NCBI GenBank assembly: GCA_963580285.1
Contig: OY757010.1
Location: 64,688,406 to 64,752,405 of the forward strand
Direction of reading: 5' to 3'
Length of the DNA: 64,000 bases
Origin: Lucinisca nassula
Lineage: Eukaryota > Mollusca > Bivalvia > Lucinida > Lucinidae
In this document: in pieces, positions 1-11,829 of the stretch
Position numbering within the stretch: position 1 is the stretch's first letter
Layout of the letters: every line of letters begins with the position of its first letter
Notes under the pieces: model-generated
The model's input: the letters and a program-made list of their open reading frames with translations, nothing else
Databases searched by the model: none
Told to the model about the DNA's origin: nothing
Position numbers and translations under genes: made by a program

Positions 1-512
1 CAGGACAGGTCAATGTGACATTGCACTTTTATGAATGAACCGGACTACTAGAAAAAAATGCAAAAAATGATATAAATACTGGAAAAAATGGAAAGATTAT
101 TTGACAAAATATTATAAGAAAAAATATGGTCAGCTGACACAAAATATATCCAATGCCGAAATGTTGGGATGCACTGAGGACCATCGATAACTGATCGTAA
201 ATTGCTAATTCAAGAGTTTACAAGGGGATAAACCGATAAATAGAATACCGAATTCATGTCATTTGACATCAAGTTCATCAGGCTTGGCTTCGAGAACGCA
301 TGTAGAATCACTCTGCAAGGCTCGCGATTCGACAAGCGTTCTCGAAGCCTTGCCTGATAAATTTGATATCAAAAGACACTCACCTGGTATTCTCTATATG
401 ATTGACCCTCAGTGGCTCAAACTACACGTATCTAAAACAAATCTTCATGGCTACAATGGTGTTTGAGCCATTGAAGTGTTTGGCTGTATCTGTAATAATA
501 ACTCAAAGATAA
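1..512. other. No gene; fragment of a Cys-less MITE-like repeat
   Basis: No coding signal. 400-480 resembles the edges of the TACAG..GGCTCGAAC mariner-like MITE family (GTGGCTCAAACT and GTGTTTGAGCCATTGAAG). 280-360 contains an inverted pair GGCTTCGAGAACGC / GCGTTCTCGAAGCC. Confidence 0.5.
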
Positions 513-1900
513 CTAGAAATGTGTCAATACAACACAAATGCCCCCACCCAGGGGCCTACCTCCCCCTCCCCCGCAAAAAAAATGACATATTACAATAATA
601 CCTGTCCTTAGGTCATTGGCATAGATTGGTGTATGGCTGATTAAACCTTGAAAAAATAACTATCAACATACCAAATAGGAACTCAATCCATCAAATGGTT
701 TGGAAAATATAGGCCTTTACAAACGTTAACATTAAACATTTCTAAGTCTGCAACCTTGACCTTAAGGTCATGGGCAGGGGCGGGGTTATGGCTGAATGAA
801 ACTTTTGACCTGCATCAATCATCATTCCAAATATTTAGCAAATCCATCACATGGTTCAGGAAATATGGACTCTCAAAAAATATAATATAAGAAAAATTTC
901 TATGTCTGTGACCTTGACCTTTAGGTAAGGGGCGGGGAGTATGGCTCAATGAAACTTTGGACCTGCAACTATTGTCATACCAAATATGAAGCAAATCCAT
1001 CATAAAGTTTGGAAAATATAAGCTATTAACATACTTAAATTTGAAAATTTCTATGTCTGCGACCTTGACCCTGAAGTCATAGGCATGGGTGGGGGGTATT
1101 ACTGAATAAAACTTTGGACCTGCAAAATAGTGCATCTATCTTCAAACCAAATATGAACCAAATTAATCATAAAAGTTCAAGTTCAACGTGGTACAAATAC
1201 CTTAACCAAAGTCTTAAAGATTAAAAATTTTCTAAGTCTGTGACCTTGACCTTGAGGTCATGGGTATGGATGGGGGTATTACTGAATAAACCATTGGACC
1301 TATATGTATCATCATACCGAATATGAACCAAATTCATTACACGGTTTGGAAAATATGAGCTCAAGTTCTACCTGGAACAAATACCTTAACCTGGGTCTTA
1401 AACATTAAAAATTTCAAAGTCCACGACCTTGACCTTGAGGTCATGGGTATGGGTGGGGGTATTGCTGAATAAAACTTTGGACCTATATCTATCATCATAC
1501 TAAATATAAACCAAATCTATTGTATGGTTTTGAAAATATGATCTCAAGTTCTACATGGTACAAATACCTTAACCTGTGTCTTAAACGTTAGAAATTTCTA
1601 AGTTTGTGACCTTGACCTTGAGGTCATGGGTATGGGCGGGAGTATTGCTGAATAAAACTTTGGACCTATATCTATCATCATACTAAATATAAACCAAATC
1701 TATTGTATGGTTTGGAAAATATGAGCTCAAGTTCTACCTTGTACAAAAACCTTAACCTGAGTCTAACAGGATTACGTACGTACGTACGTACACACTTTCG
1801 TACAGAAGGACATACATTCGGACACCGTACACACGGACGCACTTGCGGAAAACCGAAAAACTCTATGCCCCTGGCATCATCCGATGCCGGGGCATAAAAA
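513..1900 (-). mobile_element. Helitron-like element G with tandem array
   Basis: On the - strand the 5' end is TTTTATGCCCC inside a palindrome (1864-1896) next to a CGTACGTACGTACG/GTCC-rich tract (1770-1850). Then come about six monomers whose ACCTTGACC motifs lie near 752, 910, 1071, 1242, 1424 and 1607 (158-183 bp). The 3' end is GGGGGCAT, a small hairpin (520-536) and terminal CTAG at 513-516. No coding capacity, so non-autonomous. Confidence 0.75.
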
Positions 1901-2110
1901 CACTACATCAGCCCCCTGAAATTTATGATAAGTTAAATCTTGACATATCAGAAGCCAGTTGCTAAAAACTAACAATATCGTCAACATACTGTTAAAAATC
2001 TGTACTCGTCTAATATGGCAAATATTTAAATATTTTTGCAGGAAAAATGTAAGCAGTTTTTGCACTTGCAAATTCATTATTTTGATTCTTGACGGGAAAT
2101 ATGGGATCAC
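1901..2110. repeat. Degraded MITE fragment (GGCCAGTTG family) and palindrome
   Basis: Holds CAGAAGCCAGTTGCTAAAAACTAAC and TAATATGGCAAATATTTAAATATTTTTGCAGG with AAATGTAAGCAGTTTTTGCA, the internal motifs of the GGGGCCAGTTGTTCAAA MITE family seen better at 7079-7275. Confidence 0.5.
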
Positions 2111-2254
2111 ATTCCCATGATTCCCTGCCTGAGAGTGATATTTTCATTGCCATTATGGTATCACATTCCCTGCATGAAAGCGATGTGAGCAGCTTATCCA
2201 TTTGCAATTTTTTTTTTCTTATTCTTAATGGGGAACATGGGATCATACTCCCTG

Positions 2255-2561
2255 CATCACGAAAACATGCCTATGTAATTTTGACCCCCTTGAACCCCAC
2301 TCTTATATAGTAAAACTGGGGTTTCCAGGGGTATACCTTATTTTTCTTATTTCTGCTCTAAAATATAGATTGTGGGTACTCGTTAAAACCGCCTCATTGT
2401 GGGTACTCGTTAAAACCGCCTCGATGAGGCGGTTCTAACGAGTGCCCACAATCTATATTTTGAGCAGAGATAAGAAAAATATCACAATTTTTCATCATAA
2501 AATTTTCATTTTTTCGGCGATAAAGGTGGCAATGTATTTGTATAGGCGTGTTTGCGTAATG
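2255..2561. mobile_element. Foldback MITE, family FB1
   Basis: TIRs of about 20 bp: CATCACGAAAACATGCCTAT and ATAGGCGTGTTTGCGTAATG (inverted). In the middle lies a palindrome carrying GTGGGTACTCGTTA..CCGCC / GGCGG..TAACGAG, here with a partly duplicated left arm. Flanked inside by CCCCACTCTTATATAGTAAA. No ORF. Other copies: 18168, 23140, 39516, 49158. Confidence 0.8.
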
Positions 2562-3540
2562 GTCTGACAGCTATATTTTCATTGTCCTTACGGGATCACA
2601 TTCCCTGCCTAAAAGCAATATTTACTTTCAGACAGGGTAGGTGTGCAAATCTTCCCAGCCGAGAATAAAAATAACAAATATCTCCAAGTACCATGACTGC
2701 TCTTATCATATGGCTTAAGGTTACAAAAACATCAGGTGATGTCAAATATCTCAAAGTTGAGAAAAATTAAACTTGCCCTAGTAGGCTGCTCTTGGTGGAT
2801 GGTCTTGGTCTTCAATGTTTGCTTAAAGAGAATAAGTACACCTTTGGTAAAAGCCAGCTGTTTATAAAATGCTTTGAAACCCTTATCATTACCAGTCTAC
2901 AGTTTTCATGATCAATCTCCACAAAACAATACTACGGACCAGGCAGATACCAAACGGAAACCTCCTGATCACCAATCAGATGTGCATCCGACTGAGGTAC
3001 TGAACATGTATACTTTTTTTAACATTAAAGGTCTGTGAACCATACTTACCCCTATAAAATCAAAAGTAAGATTGTGGTATTTCTTAGCTCCAAGTATGTA
3101 CTTTACAATGTAGGAAGCTGTAAGGCTGGGGTTGTAGTAGGGGTTCCTGGTCCCATTCCCTAACCACCCTGGAAACCCCCAGGGGAGTCCATACAGCACA
3201 ATATCAGGATTCCTCTGAAATGAATAATCTGTACCATCATGTCACTGTTTAAATTAATCAAAGCACTGATAGCATAAGGGGTTGATTGTCTCTGACAGAG
3301 TGTAGGCTGGGAAAACAGTCCTGAACTAAGACTCAGACTGTTTTGTTTAACCCTTAAATTCCAATAGCTGAAGCATGCAGTGAACATCCTGATTAGATGC
3401 ATTCTGTAGCATATGAGCCCCGCCAAGCGAATTTGTGTCTTCGAGCATTCCGTCATGACAAATTTTAACTGTGCATGCCCAGCCATTCAGAGGGGCAAGG
3501 GATATGGCTTTCTGTCTGAAGGTTCCTCTTGATTCACTAC
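2562..3540. other. No gene recognised
   Basis: AT-rich sequence with no family match that I can see beyond a short repeat of the CATTCCCTGCCT motif also present near 2120 and 2150. Short open frames here have no recognisable protein features. Confidence 0.6.
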
Positions 3541-3548
3541 TTGTATGA

Positions 3549-3617
3549 GCGAGCAGCGAAGGTTCTGGCAAGCCTGCGCGGATGCGCAGGCTCGCCTGAA
3601 CCTTCGCTGCTCGCATA
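3549..3617. repeat. GC-rich hairpin
   Basis: GCGAGCAGCGAAGGTTC is followed after a short inner GCCTGCGCGGATGCGCAGGC hairpin by the reverse complement GAACCTTCGCTGCTCGC. It is followed at 3651-3673 by the CATATGATCTGGATCTACAC motif of the TTAA MITE family. Confidence 0.8.
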
Positions 3618-4103
3618 GGCGATAAGTACCAAAATCGCTTGACGGGACCCATATGATCTGGATCTACACTGTTTGCCAATGTCAAGTGAGCCTAGTTCAG
3701 ATTTTACAGAAAACTCATTTTTTGTACACAGCACTCACAGAGACAAGACTAGCGTGGATATAATATTCATTTATTTCCCTTGTGTGAGGAGAATATGACG
3801 ATTTGTTATCCCAAGCAGGTAATATTGCTCGAGGGCAATAAATGATTTATTATACCAAATTCTGACTTCTGTGGCGATTTATTTATGTTGTTGTTTGTTA
3901 CTTACTGTGTGTATCACTTGTGTCTTTTAATTTTGGATGGCAATATGGCCATTTTGTGGGAAAGTAACTGTCCTTATGGCCTTCCTTTGTTTAGGTTTCC
4001 ATTATGGTTTGGTCGCTTAATGTTTGTATTTCTTTCCCTTTGGTGTCTTTGATGGGTGGAGTAAGTTAATTGTATCGATTCCTGATCTTTGTTTTACTTC
4101 CAC

Positions 4104-4610
4104 TTTCTAGAGATTCTTTCAGTGAATGCACTTGTACTTTTGAGCAGTGATGACATAGAGGAATATTGCAGGGGAATCCAATAATCTATGGCCCTGTGTA
4201 TGACTTCTAGAGATTCTTTCAGTGAATGCACTTGTACTTTTGAGCAGTGATGAACTAGAGGAATATTGCAGGGGAATCCAATAATCTATGGCCCTGTGTA
4301 TGACTTCTAGAGATTCTTTCAGTGAATGCACTTGTACTTTTGAGCAGTGATGAACTAGAGGAATATTGCAGGGGAATCCAATAATCTATGGCCCTGTGTA
4401 TGACTTCTAGAGATTCTTTCAGTGAATGCACTTGTACTTTTGAGCAGTGATGACATAGAGGAATATTGCAGGGGAATCCAATAATCTATGGCCCTGTGTA
4501 TGACTTCTAGAGATTCTTTCAATGAATGCAAATGAATTTTTGAGAAGTGACATCAGAGGAGAATATTGCAGGGGAATATGATAATTCATTGCCTTGTGGG
4601 TAACATGCTC
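4104..4610 (+). repeat. 100-bp tandem repeat, about five copies
   Basis: The phase marker AGATTCTTTCA recurs at 4111, 4211, 4311, 4411 and 4511, exactly 100 bp apart. Units 1-4 are almost identical (only GACATAGAG / GAACTAGAG varies); unit 5 is diverged. Period regularity indicates recent unequal exchange. Confidence 0.95.
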
Positions 4611-4814
4611 TCGTCCAATCAGTATTCTAGAATAGCTTATGAATATTAATGAGATATAATAATAACCATTATCTGGATTTAGTAGACATGCTTTTTGCAC
4701 GGTCAGTGGTAGCAATGAGGATATTAGCAACATGACTCAAATCATATGGTAACTTTTGTTTGACGGATAAATGATCAACACAAAAATCTATGATACTGTA
4801 CAGAAATATATTTA

Positions 4815-4976
4815 ATCCTTATCATGCTGAACACAAAAATGCCTACCATTGCAAACAGTGTAGATCCAGATCTGATGGCGGCTTCTAGTTAGTGAATTTG
4901 AATGAAATATGACATCAATTATTTTGATTGGTTGATTGTCAGGAATGGGTGTGGCAAAATTAATTTATTCAGCCGG
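4815..4976 (+). mobile_element. Half copy of TTAA (piggyBac-like) MITE
   Basis: Contains GCAAACAGTGTAGATCCAGA and the downstream TTGATTGGTTGATTGTCAGG and ATTTATTCAGC segments of the family, but the second hairpin arm is lost. Confidence 0.6.
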
Positions 4977-5095
4977 TTTAAAGTTAAATCATTTTGAGCA
5001 AGGTAATATTGCTGAAATTAGAGACAACAGGATGAAAATACTTTTATTGTACTTATCTTTGTGTAAACAATTATTCAGGGTTTAAGGGGAATGAG

Positions 5096-5320
5096 AACAC
5101 CTGGCAGATTTTTTGGCCATTTTTCAAAGGGAGGCAACTTTCAGGAACTTCCTGTTTGCTTTCCTATAAGCCCTGTCCCACCGAAAAAGGGGTCTACCCT
5201 TAAAGGAAAGAATTTGCTCCTCAGGAGCAAATTCTTTCCTTTAAGAGTTGACCCCTATTGACATGGGAGACAAAAATACTTTTGCAGGAATTGCCTTCCC
5301 TGACGGTGTTCCCATTCCCC
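5096..5320. mobile_element. TTAA-flanked MITE, GGGGAATG family
   Basis: 225 bp between TTAA 5092-5095 and TTAA 5321-5324. Ends GGGGAATGAGAACA and TGTTCCCATTCCCC are inverted. The centre is a palindrome TTAAAGGAAAGAATTTGCTC / GAGCAAATTCTTTCC. The TTAA target is typical of piggyBac-type elements. Other copies at 41858 and 48522. Confidence 0.8.
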
Positions 5321-5687
5321 TTAATTTCCACAATATTAAGGTCATGCTGAGCCTGTTTACCTAACCAAACATTTCCTGGGCTGGCTTATACATAAGCGCT
5401 TAACCAGTGCTGTGCACATTCTATATTTTAGCTGAGGCCAGCCTCTATTATTTTCTGTTGAACTACACATGTAGCATTATTAACACAGTTTGATGAAGTG
5501 TATTTGTACACATTTTCTTGGTGTATTAATGCTCGTGGAATTTCGTGATCAGTGAAATTCCACTAACATTTTTACAAAGCAAATAGCTCTATGTAATTTT
5601 TGTAAATTACAAATAGGAGAAATTTGTATAAATTTGTGTGAATATGCATGAATGGCAAACCATCGAATCAATTAAAACCCATGCTCA

Positions 5688-6930
5688 GAAATGCAAGGTG
5701 TGCAAGAAAAAGAGGCTTACATGGGCATCAGGGGTGGATAGAAAAATCTCTCCCAAAAGTGACAGTCTGGCATCTTGAGGTCTGCCTAGGGACAGATTTT
5801 TATGCCCCCACCTATTCGAAGAATAGCGGAAGGGCATTAAGTTTTACCCCTGTCCGTCCGTTCGGGCGTCCCAACATCGTGCCCGGGCCATAACTCCTAA
5901 ACCGTATGGAATATATTCATGAAACTTCACAGGGGCATTCATCACACTGAGACGATGTGTCATGAACAAAGAAGACAACTCTTTTGGTTTTTGAATTAAC
6001 TGCCCTTGACTTAGTACCATATAGTAAACCATGTCCGGGCCATAACTCCTAAACCGTATGGAATATATTCATGAAACTTCACAGGTGCATTCATCACACT
6101 GAGACGATGTGTCATGAACAAGGATGACAACCTTTGCATTTTTGGTTTTTAAATTATCTGCCCTTGACTTAGTACCATATAGTAAACGTGTCCGGGCCAT
6201 AACTCCTAAACCATATGGAATATATTCATGAAACTTCACAGGTGCATTTATCACACTGAGACGACGTGTCATGAACAAAGAAGACAACTCTTGCATTTTT
6301 GGTTTTTGAATTATCTGCCCTTGACTTAGTACCATATAGTAAACCGTGTCCGGGCCATAACTCCTAAACCGTATGGAATATATTCATGAAACTTCACAGG
6401 TGCATTCAAGATACTTGGACGATGTGTCAAGAACAAGGAAGACAATTCCTGCTTGTTTAGTTTTTGAATTATCTGCCCTTGACTTACATCCATATATAGT
6501 CAAATGGTATGTTGTGTCCGGGCCATAACTCCTAAACCGTATGGAATATATTCATGAAACTTCACAGGTGCATTCATCTGTCATGGACAAGTAAGACAAC
6601 TCTTGCATTTTTGGTTTTTGAATTATCTGCCCTTGAATTAGTACCATATAGTAAACCGTGTCCGGGCCAAAACTCCTGAACCGAATGGAACTTCACAGGT
6701 GCATTCATCACACTGAGACGATGTGTCATGAACAAGGAAGACAACTCTTGCATTTTGTGTTTTTGGATTATCTGCCCTTGATGCATATATTTTATGATTG
6801 ATTTGAAGTACATTTGTAATATTTTTTATGAATGGCATTTGGCGGGGGCATCCGTGTCCTATAGACACTTTTTCTAGTTTTTATCTTGACTACCCCTCAA
6901 CCAAAGTAAGATTCTTATGTTACCTTTTTA
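5688..6930 (+). mobile_element. Hairpin MITE (GGGGTGGATAGAAAAATC), split by element A
   Basis: Left part 5688-5799: AATGCAAGGTGTGCAAGAAAAAG, GGGGTGGATAGAAAAATCTC, GACAGTCTGGCATC and GGGACAGATTT. Right part after 6877 continues TTTTATCTTGACTACCCCTC and AAGATTCTTA, degraded against the intact copy at 18768-19175. Confidence 0.55.
5800..6877 (+). mobile_element. Helitron-like element A
   Basis: 5' end TTATGCCCCCACCTATTCG with ATTCGAAGAAT palindrome and GTCCGTCCGTTCGGGCGTCC; then six monomers of about 150-170 bp, each starting CCGGGCCATAACTCCTAAAC (5883, 6035, 6192, 6348, 6519, 6662). 3' end GGCGGGGGCATCC, hairpin GTGTCctataGACAC, TTTTT, terminal CTAG at 6874-6877 followed by TTTT. No ORF of note. 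Confidence 0.8.
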
Positions 6931-7078
6931 GCCTCTTTCATTAGCCACCACTCATATCCTCTCTGGTAGTTCTCATCCCAGGGGTAGTGCATATGGGATG
7001 CTTCTGATCCATCTGAAGAGAATCATAGTATTTTTATTTTAGATTTACTGCCTCATCAAGAATATTTCAAAATCATCA

Positions 7079-7275
7079 GGGGCCAGTTGTTCAAAGCATC
7101 GTTAGCTTAACGAGCTCGTTAGTGGTCATATTGTTACCTGTTCTAGCAAGTTAAATATTTAAATTTTTGGTATTTTTGCTGAAAAAATGTGAGCAGCTTT
7201 TGCGTGGGGATAATGATCAAAGTTTTAACGATATGTAAACTAACGACATCGTTAGTTTTGAACAACTGGCCCCAG
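7079..7275. mobile_element. MITE with GGGGCCAGTTGTTCAAA termini
   Basis: Inverted ends GGGGCCAGTTGTTCAAAGCA and AGTTTTGAACAACTGGCCCC. Subterminal CATCGTTAGCTTAACGA and TAACGACATCGTTAG. The interior carries AAAAATGTGAGCAGCTTTTGC. Related copies: 53764-53992, 61539-61909, and pieces at 48481 and 1930. Confidence 0.8.
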
Positions 7276-7317
7276 GTTAACAAGTCTGTGTAATGAACAT
7301 CCCTTTTAAACCTCATT

Positions 7318-8597
7318 ATCCCCACGCTTTTCGAAGAAAAAGTGGGGATATTGTAATGGTCTTCGTCGTCCGTACGTCCGTCCGTCCGTCTTACCGGATA
7401 ACTCCTCCTAGACGGTTATAGATAGAAACTTGAAACTTTAGGAACTGATAGATCTTTGGCCTGGGGAGTGCATGACACTTTCGGAATTTTGATCACACCC
7501 CTACGGGTGGGCCCAGGGGGTGGGGCCCGCAGGGGTCAAAAATCAAAATTTTCAGAACATGGTCGTGTAATATATCAAAGCGAACGGCATGATGAGTAGA
7601 AAACATTACAACCAAAATTTGACCCCTGGGGTCAATTTTGAGGTCACCAGAGGTCAAAAATTGATTTTGACCCCTTTACCGGATAACTCCTCCTAGACAT
7701 TTATAGATAGAAACTTGAAACTTTGGAAACTGATAGATCTTTGGTCTAGGGAGTGCATGACTTTTTCGGAATTTTGATCACACCCCTACGGGTGGGCCCA
7801 GGGGGTGGGGCTCCCGGAGGTCAAAAATCAAAATTTCCAGAACATGGTCGTGTAATATATCAAAGTGAACGGCATGATGAGTAGAAAACATTACAACCAA
7901 AATTTGACCCCTGGGGTCAATTTTGAGGTCACCAGAGGTCAAAAACTGATTTTGACCCCTTTACCGGATAACTCCTCCTAGACAGTTATAGATAGAAACT
8001 TGAAACTTTGGGAACTGATAAATCTTTGGTCTGGGGAGTACATGACACTTTCGGAATTTTTATCACACCCCTACGGGTGGGCCCAGGGGGTGGGGCCCGC
8101 AGGGGTCAAAAATCAAAATTTCCAGAACATGGTCGTGTAATATATCAAAGCGAACGGCATGATGAGTAGAAAACATTACAACCAAAATTTGACCCCTGGG
8201 GTCAATTTTGAGGTCACCAGAGGTCAAAAACTGATTTTGACCCCTTTACCCCCATACATTACTGTTACCGGATAACTCCTCCTAGACCATTATGGATAGA
8301 AACTTGAAACTTTGGGAACTGATAAAACTTTGGTCTGGGGAGTGCATAACACTTTCAGAATTTCGATCCTACCCCTGGGAGTAGGGCCAGGGATCGGGCA
8401 CCTTGGGGATAAAAAATCAAAGTTTTCAGAACAGGGTCGTGTAGCATATTATATCGAACGGCATGATGAGTAGAATACATCACAATCAAAATTTTACAAC
8501 TCGGGTCAAACACTCCTAGGGGATGACCCAGGGGGAATGGGGCTCACGGGGAAGCGTGGGGATATGCGATGGCTTGCCATCGACTGCGCGATTCTTG
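7318..8597 (+). mobile_element. Helitron-like element B
   Basis: 5' end TTATCCCCACGC in a palindrome CTTTTCGAAGAAAAAG, then GTCCGTACGTCCGTCC. Four monomers start at TTACCGGATAACTCCTCC (7391, 7676, 7961, 8265; 285, 285, 304 bp). 3' end GCGTGGGGATATGC, hairpin GATGGCttGCCATC (8568-8581), GACTGCGCGATT and terminal CTTG (CTAG in the other two copies). Confidence 0.8.
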
Positions 8598-8663
8598 TTT
8601 TTTTTATAGCAAAAAGTGGGGTTTAGGGTGGTATTCATTATTTCCTTATCTTTCCTCAAAACA

Positions 8664-9017
8664 TACAGTCAAACTTCAATGGCTCGAACACCTTTGGGAC
8701 CATGAAAAGCTGTTCGAGACAGGAGTAGTTCGAGCCACTAAGGGCTAAGGCCAGGAGGCATAACGACATACTTTAGGACATCTTTTTCTTTGTTCCATAA
8801 TGAAAAATGTATGCTGTGTGTACTCATTAGAATCGCCTCATCGAGGCGATTCTAATAAGTGCACACAGCATACATTTGCAAGATAAAAGGCGAAAATATC
8901 CTAATTTTTACCCTCCCTATTTCTTATGTACAGAAATTCCCTAGGGACTCAAGAACGGGTTCGACTCAGCCATGGTAAACGAGCCATCGGTGTTCGAACC
9001 ATCGAAGTTCTACTGTA
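8664..9017. mobile_element. mariner-like MITE, TACAG..CTGTA family
   Basis: Ends TACAGTCAAACTTCAATGGC and CGAAGTTCTACTGTA are inverted, with GCTCGAACACC / GGTGTTCGAACC just inside. TA forms the outer dinucleotide as in Tc1/mariner targets. An internal palindrome GTATGCTGTGTGTACTCATT and its complement lie at about 8810-8872. It is in opposite orientation to the three copies at 59245, 60224 and 60910. Confidence 0.8.
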
Positions 9018-9130
9018 GTTTGTGGGTAGTCATTAGAACCACCTCATTGAGGTGGGTTCTAACATGCAGGAACAATCTATATTTGGACTAAAAATAAGGA
9101 AAATATCAAAAATTTTCATCTAATAATATA

Positions 9131-9275
9131 ATGTTATTAATCAAGTAATTTCGTATTGGCCCAGGTACAGGTCCGAGGTCAGCTGTATTGGCCCGAGGCC
9201 GAAGGCCAAGGGCCAATGCAGCTGATCGAGGACCTGTAACTGGGACAATGCGAAATTACTTGATTAATGACAATT
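9131..9275. repeat. Long foldback palindrome
   Basis: ATTAATCAAGTAATTTCGTA, GGTACAGGTCC and GCAGCTGATC/GTCAGCTG segments pair across a CCGAGGCCGAAGGCC centre with AATGCGAAATTACTTGATTAAT. About 60 bp per arm with few mismatches. Confidence 0.85.
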
Positions 9276-9833
9276 TTATTAATTGACATAGTTAGAAAAA
9301 CATGATTATTGATTTTTTTACCTCACTTGACCTCAGTTTATATTGGTTGACCTGGTATTAATACGGATGACCTTCGATCAATACAGGATAGTCAATTAAT
9401 AAATGCCAGTTCTAGAGATTAAAAAAGACCCTATTTTAGTTCACTGGTGTGTTATCATATTGACTGTATCATCAGAAATTTTTGCAGGTTCAAATTTTCA
9501 AAGTTCATGTGAATTCATTTTCTCGTACTGAAATTACAATTTTTTTAGTGGTCTCTTGTATGCGCTATAATAAAAAATCGCTTGTATATTATGGAACTGG
9601 TATTTTGCATAGCAGCGTGCCAAGTGAAATGACGAATAGATGCACTATTATATTATAAACTGCAACTTTGTTCAATACATGCACTCATTTCCCAAATGAC
9701 TGCAAAACAAAGAAAATACATGTCCTATGTAAAAAACTTTTGTGAACTGAAATATTTTTTTGGAACAAACAGATATAGTTTGTAATACTAATGGCTAAAA
9801 TGCTTTCTAACCCGTGTCCTGCATATTATATTT

Positions 9834-9885
9834 GCAAACAGTGTAGATCCAGACCAGATGGCTTCTTTATTCAGCAGGATAAGGG
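9834..9885. mobile_element. TTAA MITE fragment
   Basis: CAAACAGTGTAGATCCAGAC through CAGCAGGATAAGGG, ending at TTAA 9886-9889. Internal deletion of one hairpin arm and flank. Confidence 0.6.
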
Positions 9886-9921
9886 TTAATATATACTGAG
9901 CCCTGAGCTGAGCTGACAAAT

Positions 9922-10256
9922 CATTACGATAACACACCCGTGTGACATAGTGTGTTCTTACATGGTTCCAAAACATGAAAATTTGTGATTTTTTTTATTT
10001 CTGCCAACATAGCTTGTGGATGCTTGTTAGAAACCACCTCAGTGAGGCAGTTCGAATGAATACCCACAATCTATCAGCTCACTATGCCCTAAATAGTTTG
10101 ACTTGGGTGATAAACTCCAAAACTGACAAAATAAATCCACAGTCTATGTTGCAAGCTAAAATAAGAAAAATAATCTGTACCCATGTAAATCCAACTTTTC
10201 TCTACAAAAAATGGGTGTATGAGGGCCTCCATTTCATGGACTTGTTTAAATGAAGT
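9922..10256. mobile_element. Foldback MITE, family FB2, carrying a SINE tail
   Basis: Left end CATTACGATAACACACCCGT; right end CATGGACTTGTTTAAATGAAG (degraded). The central palindrome is imperfect (AACCACCTCAGTGAGGC). About 10078-10140 matches the tail of SINE S2 (ATGCCCTAAATAGT..AAACTCCAAAACTGAC) inserted beside the palindrome. Confidence 0.65.
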
Positions 10257-10334
10257 ATTTCATGCTCAATATAACTGGGCATGAACTTTGTTGTGTCAAT
10301 AAATATTTCTCCATATTCATGTATATTTACTAAT

Positions 10335-10559
10335 CCTTGACCTGCTGCAGCAGGATAATGTTCTAGCTACCTTAGCAAACAGTGTAGATACAGATCAGAT
10401 GGCTTCTTCATTCAGAAGCCATCTAATTATCATCAGTATCTTCACTGTTTGACATTCAGTTTGTGAATTTGTTGGAATAAGTAACATCAAGTAATCTGAT
10501 TGGCTGTATATCAAAAATGAATGTGCCTATATTAATTTAGGTATTCAGCTGGACATGGG
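10335..10559. mobile_element. Degraded TTAA (piggyBac-like) MITE
   Basis: Starts CTTGACCTGCTGCAGCAGG, contains GCAAACAGTGTAGATACAGA and GGCTTCTTCATTCAGAAGCC, ends TTCAGCTGGACATGGG before TTAA. Confidence 0.65.
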
Positions 10560-10744
10560 TTAATGGAATTTTCTATATTTATTTTAATGGTCTGAATAAG
10601 AAAAAAAAAGTAAATCTGTTGGTTTTTCAATCCCGGGTTTTCAATATCCATGAGCGGAACAATTTTTATATTCAGTTGTCAGAGTGTATTAAAGTTCATT
10701 TCTATAACACTGCCAGACATGAGCATTATATGGCTCAAGGTTCC

Positions 10745-11023
10745 CATCACATGAACAGGCCCGTGAAATGAACACTCCCCTAAACCCCACTTTATATAGA
10801 GAAAACTGGGGCTCTCGGGGGTATACCTTATTTTTCTTATTTCTGTTCCAAGACATAGGTTGTTGGTACTCGTTAGAACCGCCTCATTGAGGTGGTTCTA
10901 ACTGGCATCCACAACCTATGTTTGCAATATAAATATGAACGATATCACTGATTTTCATCAGAAAAGTAGCCATTTTGGAGATGTAAAAAATGCACTATGT
11001 TGCACGGGTGTGTTATCTTTATG
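10745..11023. mobile_element. Foldback MITE, family FB2
   Basis: Ends CATCACATGAACAGGCCCGT and GCACGGGTGTGTTATCTTTATG. Centre has GTTGGTACTCGTTAGAACCG and a TGAGGTGGTTCTAAC arm. Shares CCCCACTTTATATAG and TTATTTTTCTTATTTCTG with family FB1. A TTAA MITE abuts it at 11029. Confidence 0.75.
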
Positions 11024-11028
11024 TTTAA

Positions 11029-11234
11029 CCCTTTTTCTGCTGCCTAAAGTAATTTAGCCACTCCAATTGCTGATTATCAACCAATCAAATTACTGAAAAT
11101 AATATATTTATTCAATTCACAAAGAACATGACAAACAGTGTAGATCCTGATCACATGGCTTCAGAAGCCATCTGATCTGGTTCTACACTGTTTGCCAAGG
11201 TATGGGTTGTCGTGAACAGCAGGATAAAAAAGGG
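11029..11234. mobile_element. TTAA (piggyBac-like) MITE
   Basis: 206 bp between TTAA 11025-11028 and TTAA 11235-11238. Inverted ends CCCTTTTTCTGCTG and CAGCAGGATAAAAAAGGG. Hairpin near the right side: CAAACAGTGTAGATCC..GGCTTC / GAAGCC..TCTACACTGTTTG. The part from 11263 repeats this right end (a second partial copy). Confidence 0.8.
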
Positions 11235-11829
11235 TTAATTATCCCATATCATCTTCAGGAGCCATCTGATCTGGATCTACACTGTTTGCAAAGGTATGGG
11301 TTGTCGTGAACAGCAGGATAAGGGTAACCTAGTGACTCCCTCTAATTAAGTACCTGAACTGTCTGCATCTCCTCCTATTTCAACTTTCAGGATATGTAGA
11401 GATGCTCCAAAATTGGGCTGAAATGAAAATAACTCATTTGAGCTGGAATAATATAAAAAAAACCTACAAAAATACAAATGTGATCAGTGAAGGCTGAAAC
11501 CAGCCTGGGCACCTGAATAATTTAATCACATTCCACACTGAGTACATGAGCCTTCTATACCAGCCCTTAGAGTGAGTATGATAGGACTGGGGTGTCGGAA
11601 TATTTAGGGAAATATGGTAAAATGTGATTGAATGCAAGATAAAGTGTTATCACAATTAATGTCATGGTTTAACTGATATACAAGAAAAAAGAATCTATCA
11701 TGAGCAAAACTAAAACAATATACATCACTCAGCATAACCTCAAACTGATTTTTTTCTGTCTGTATCTCAAAGATTTCTATACATGACTCTTGTTATAATG
11801 TCAGTGTTTGAGCCTTGTTAGAATGTCAG
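11235..11829. other. No gene recognised
   Basis: 11263-11325 is a repeat of the right end of the preceding MITE. The rest is AT-rich and shows no coding or repeat signature I can name. Confidence 0.6.
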
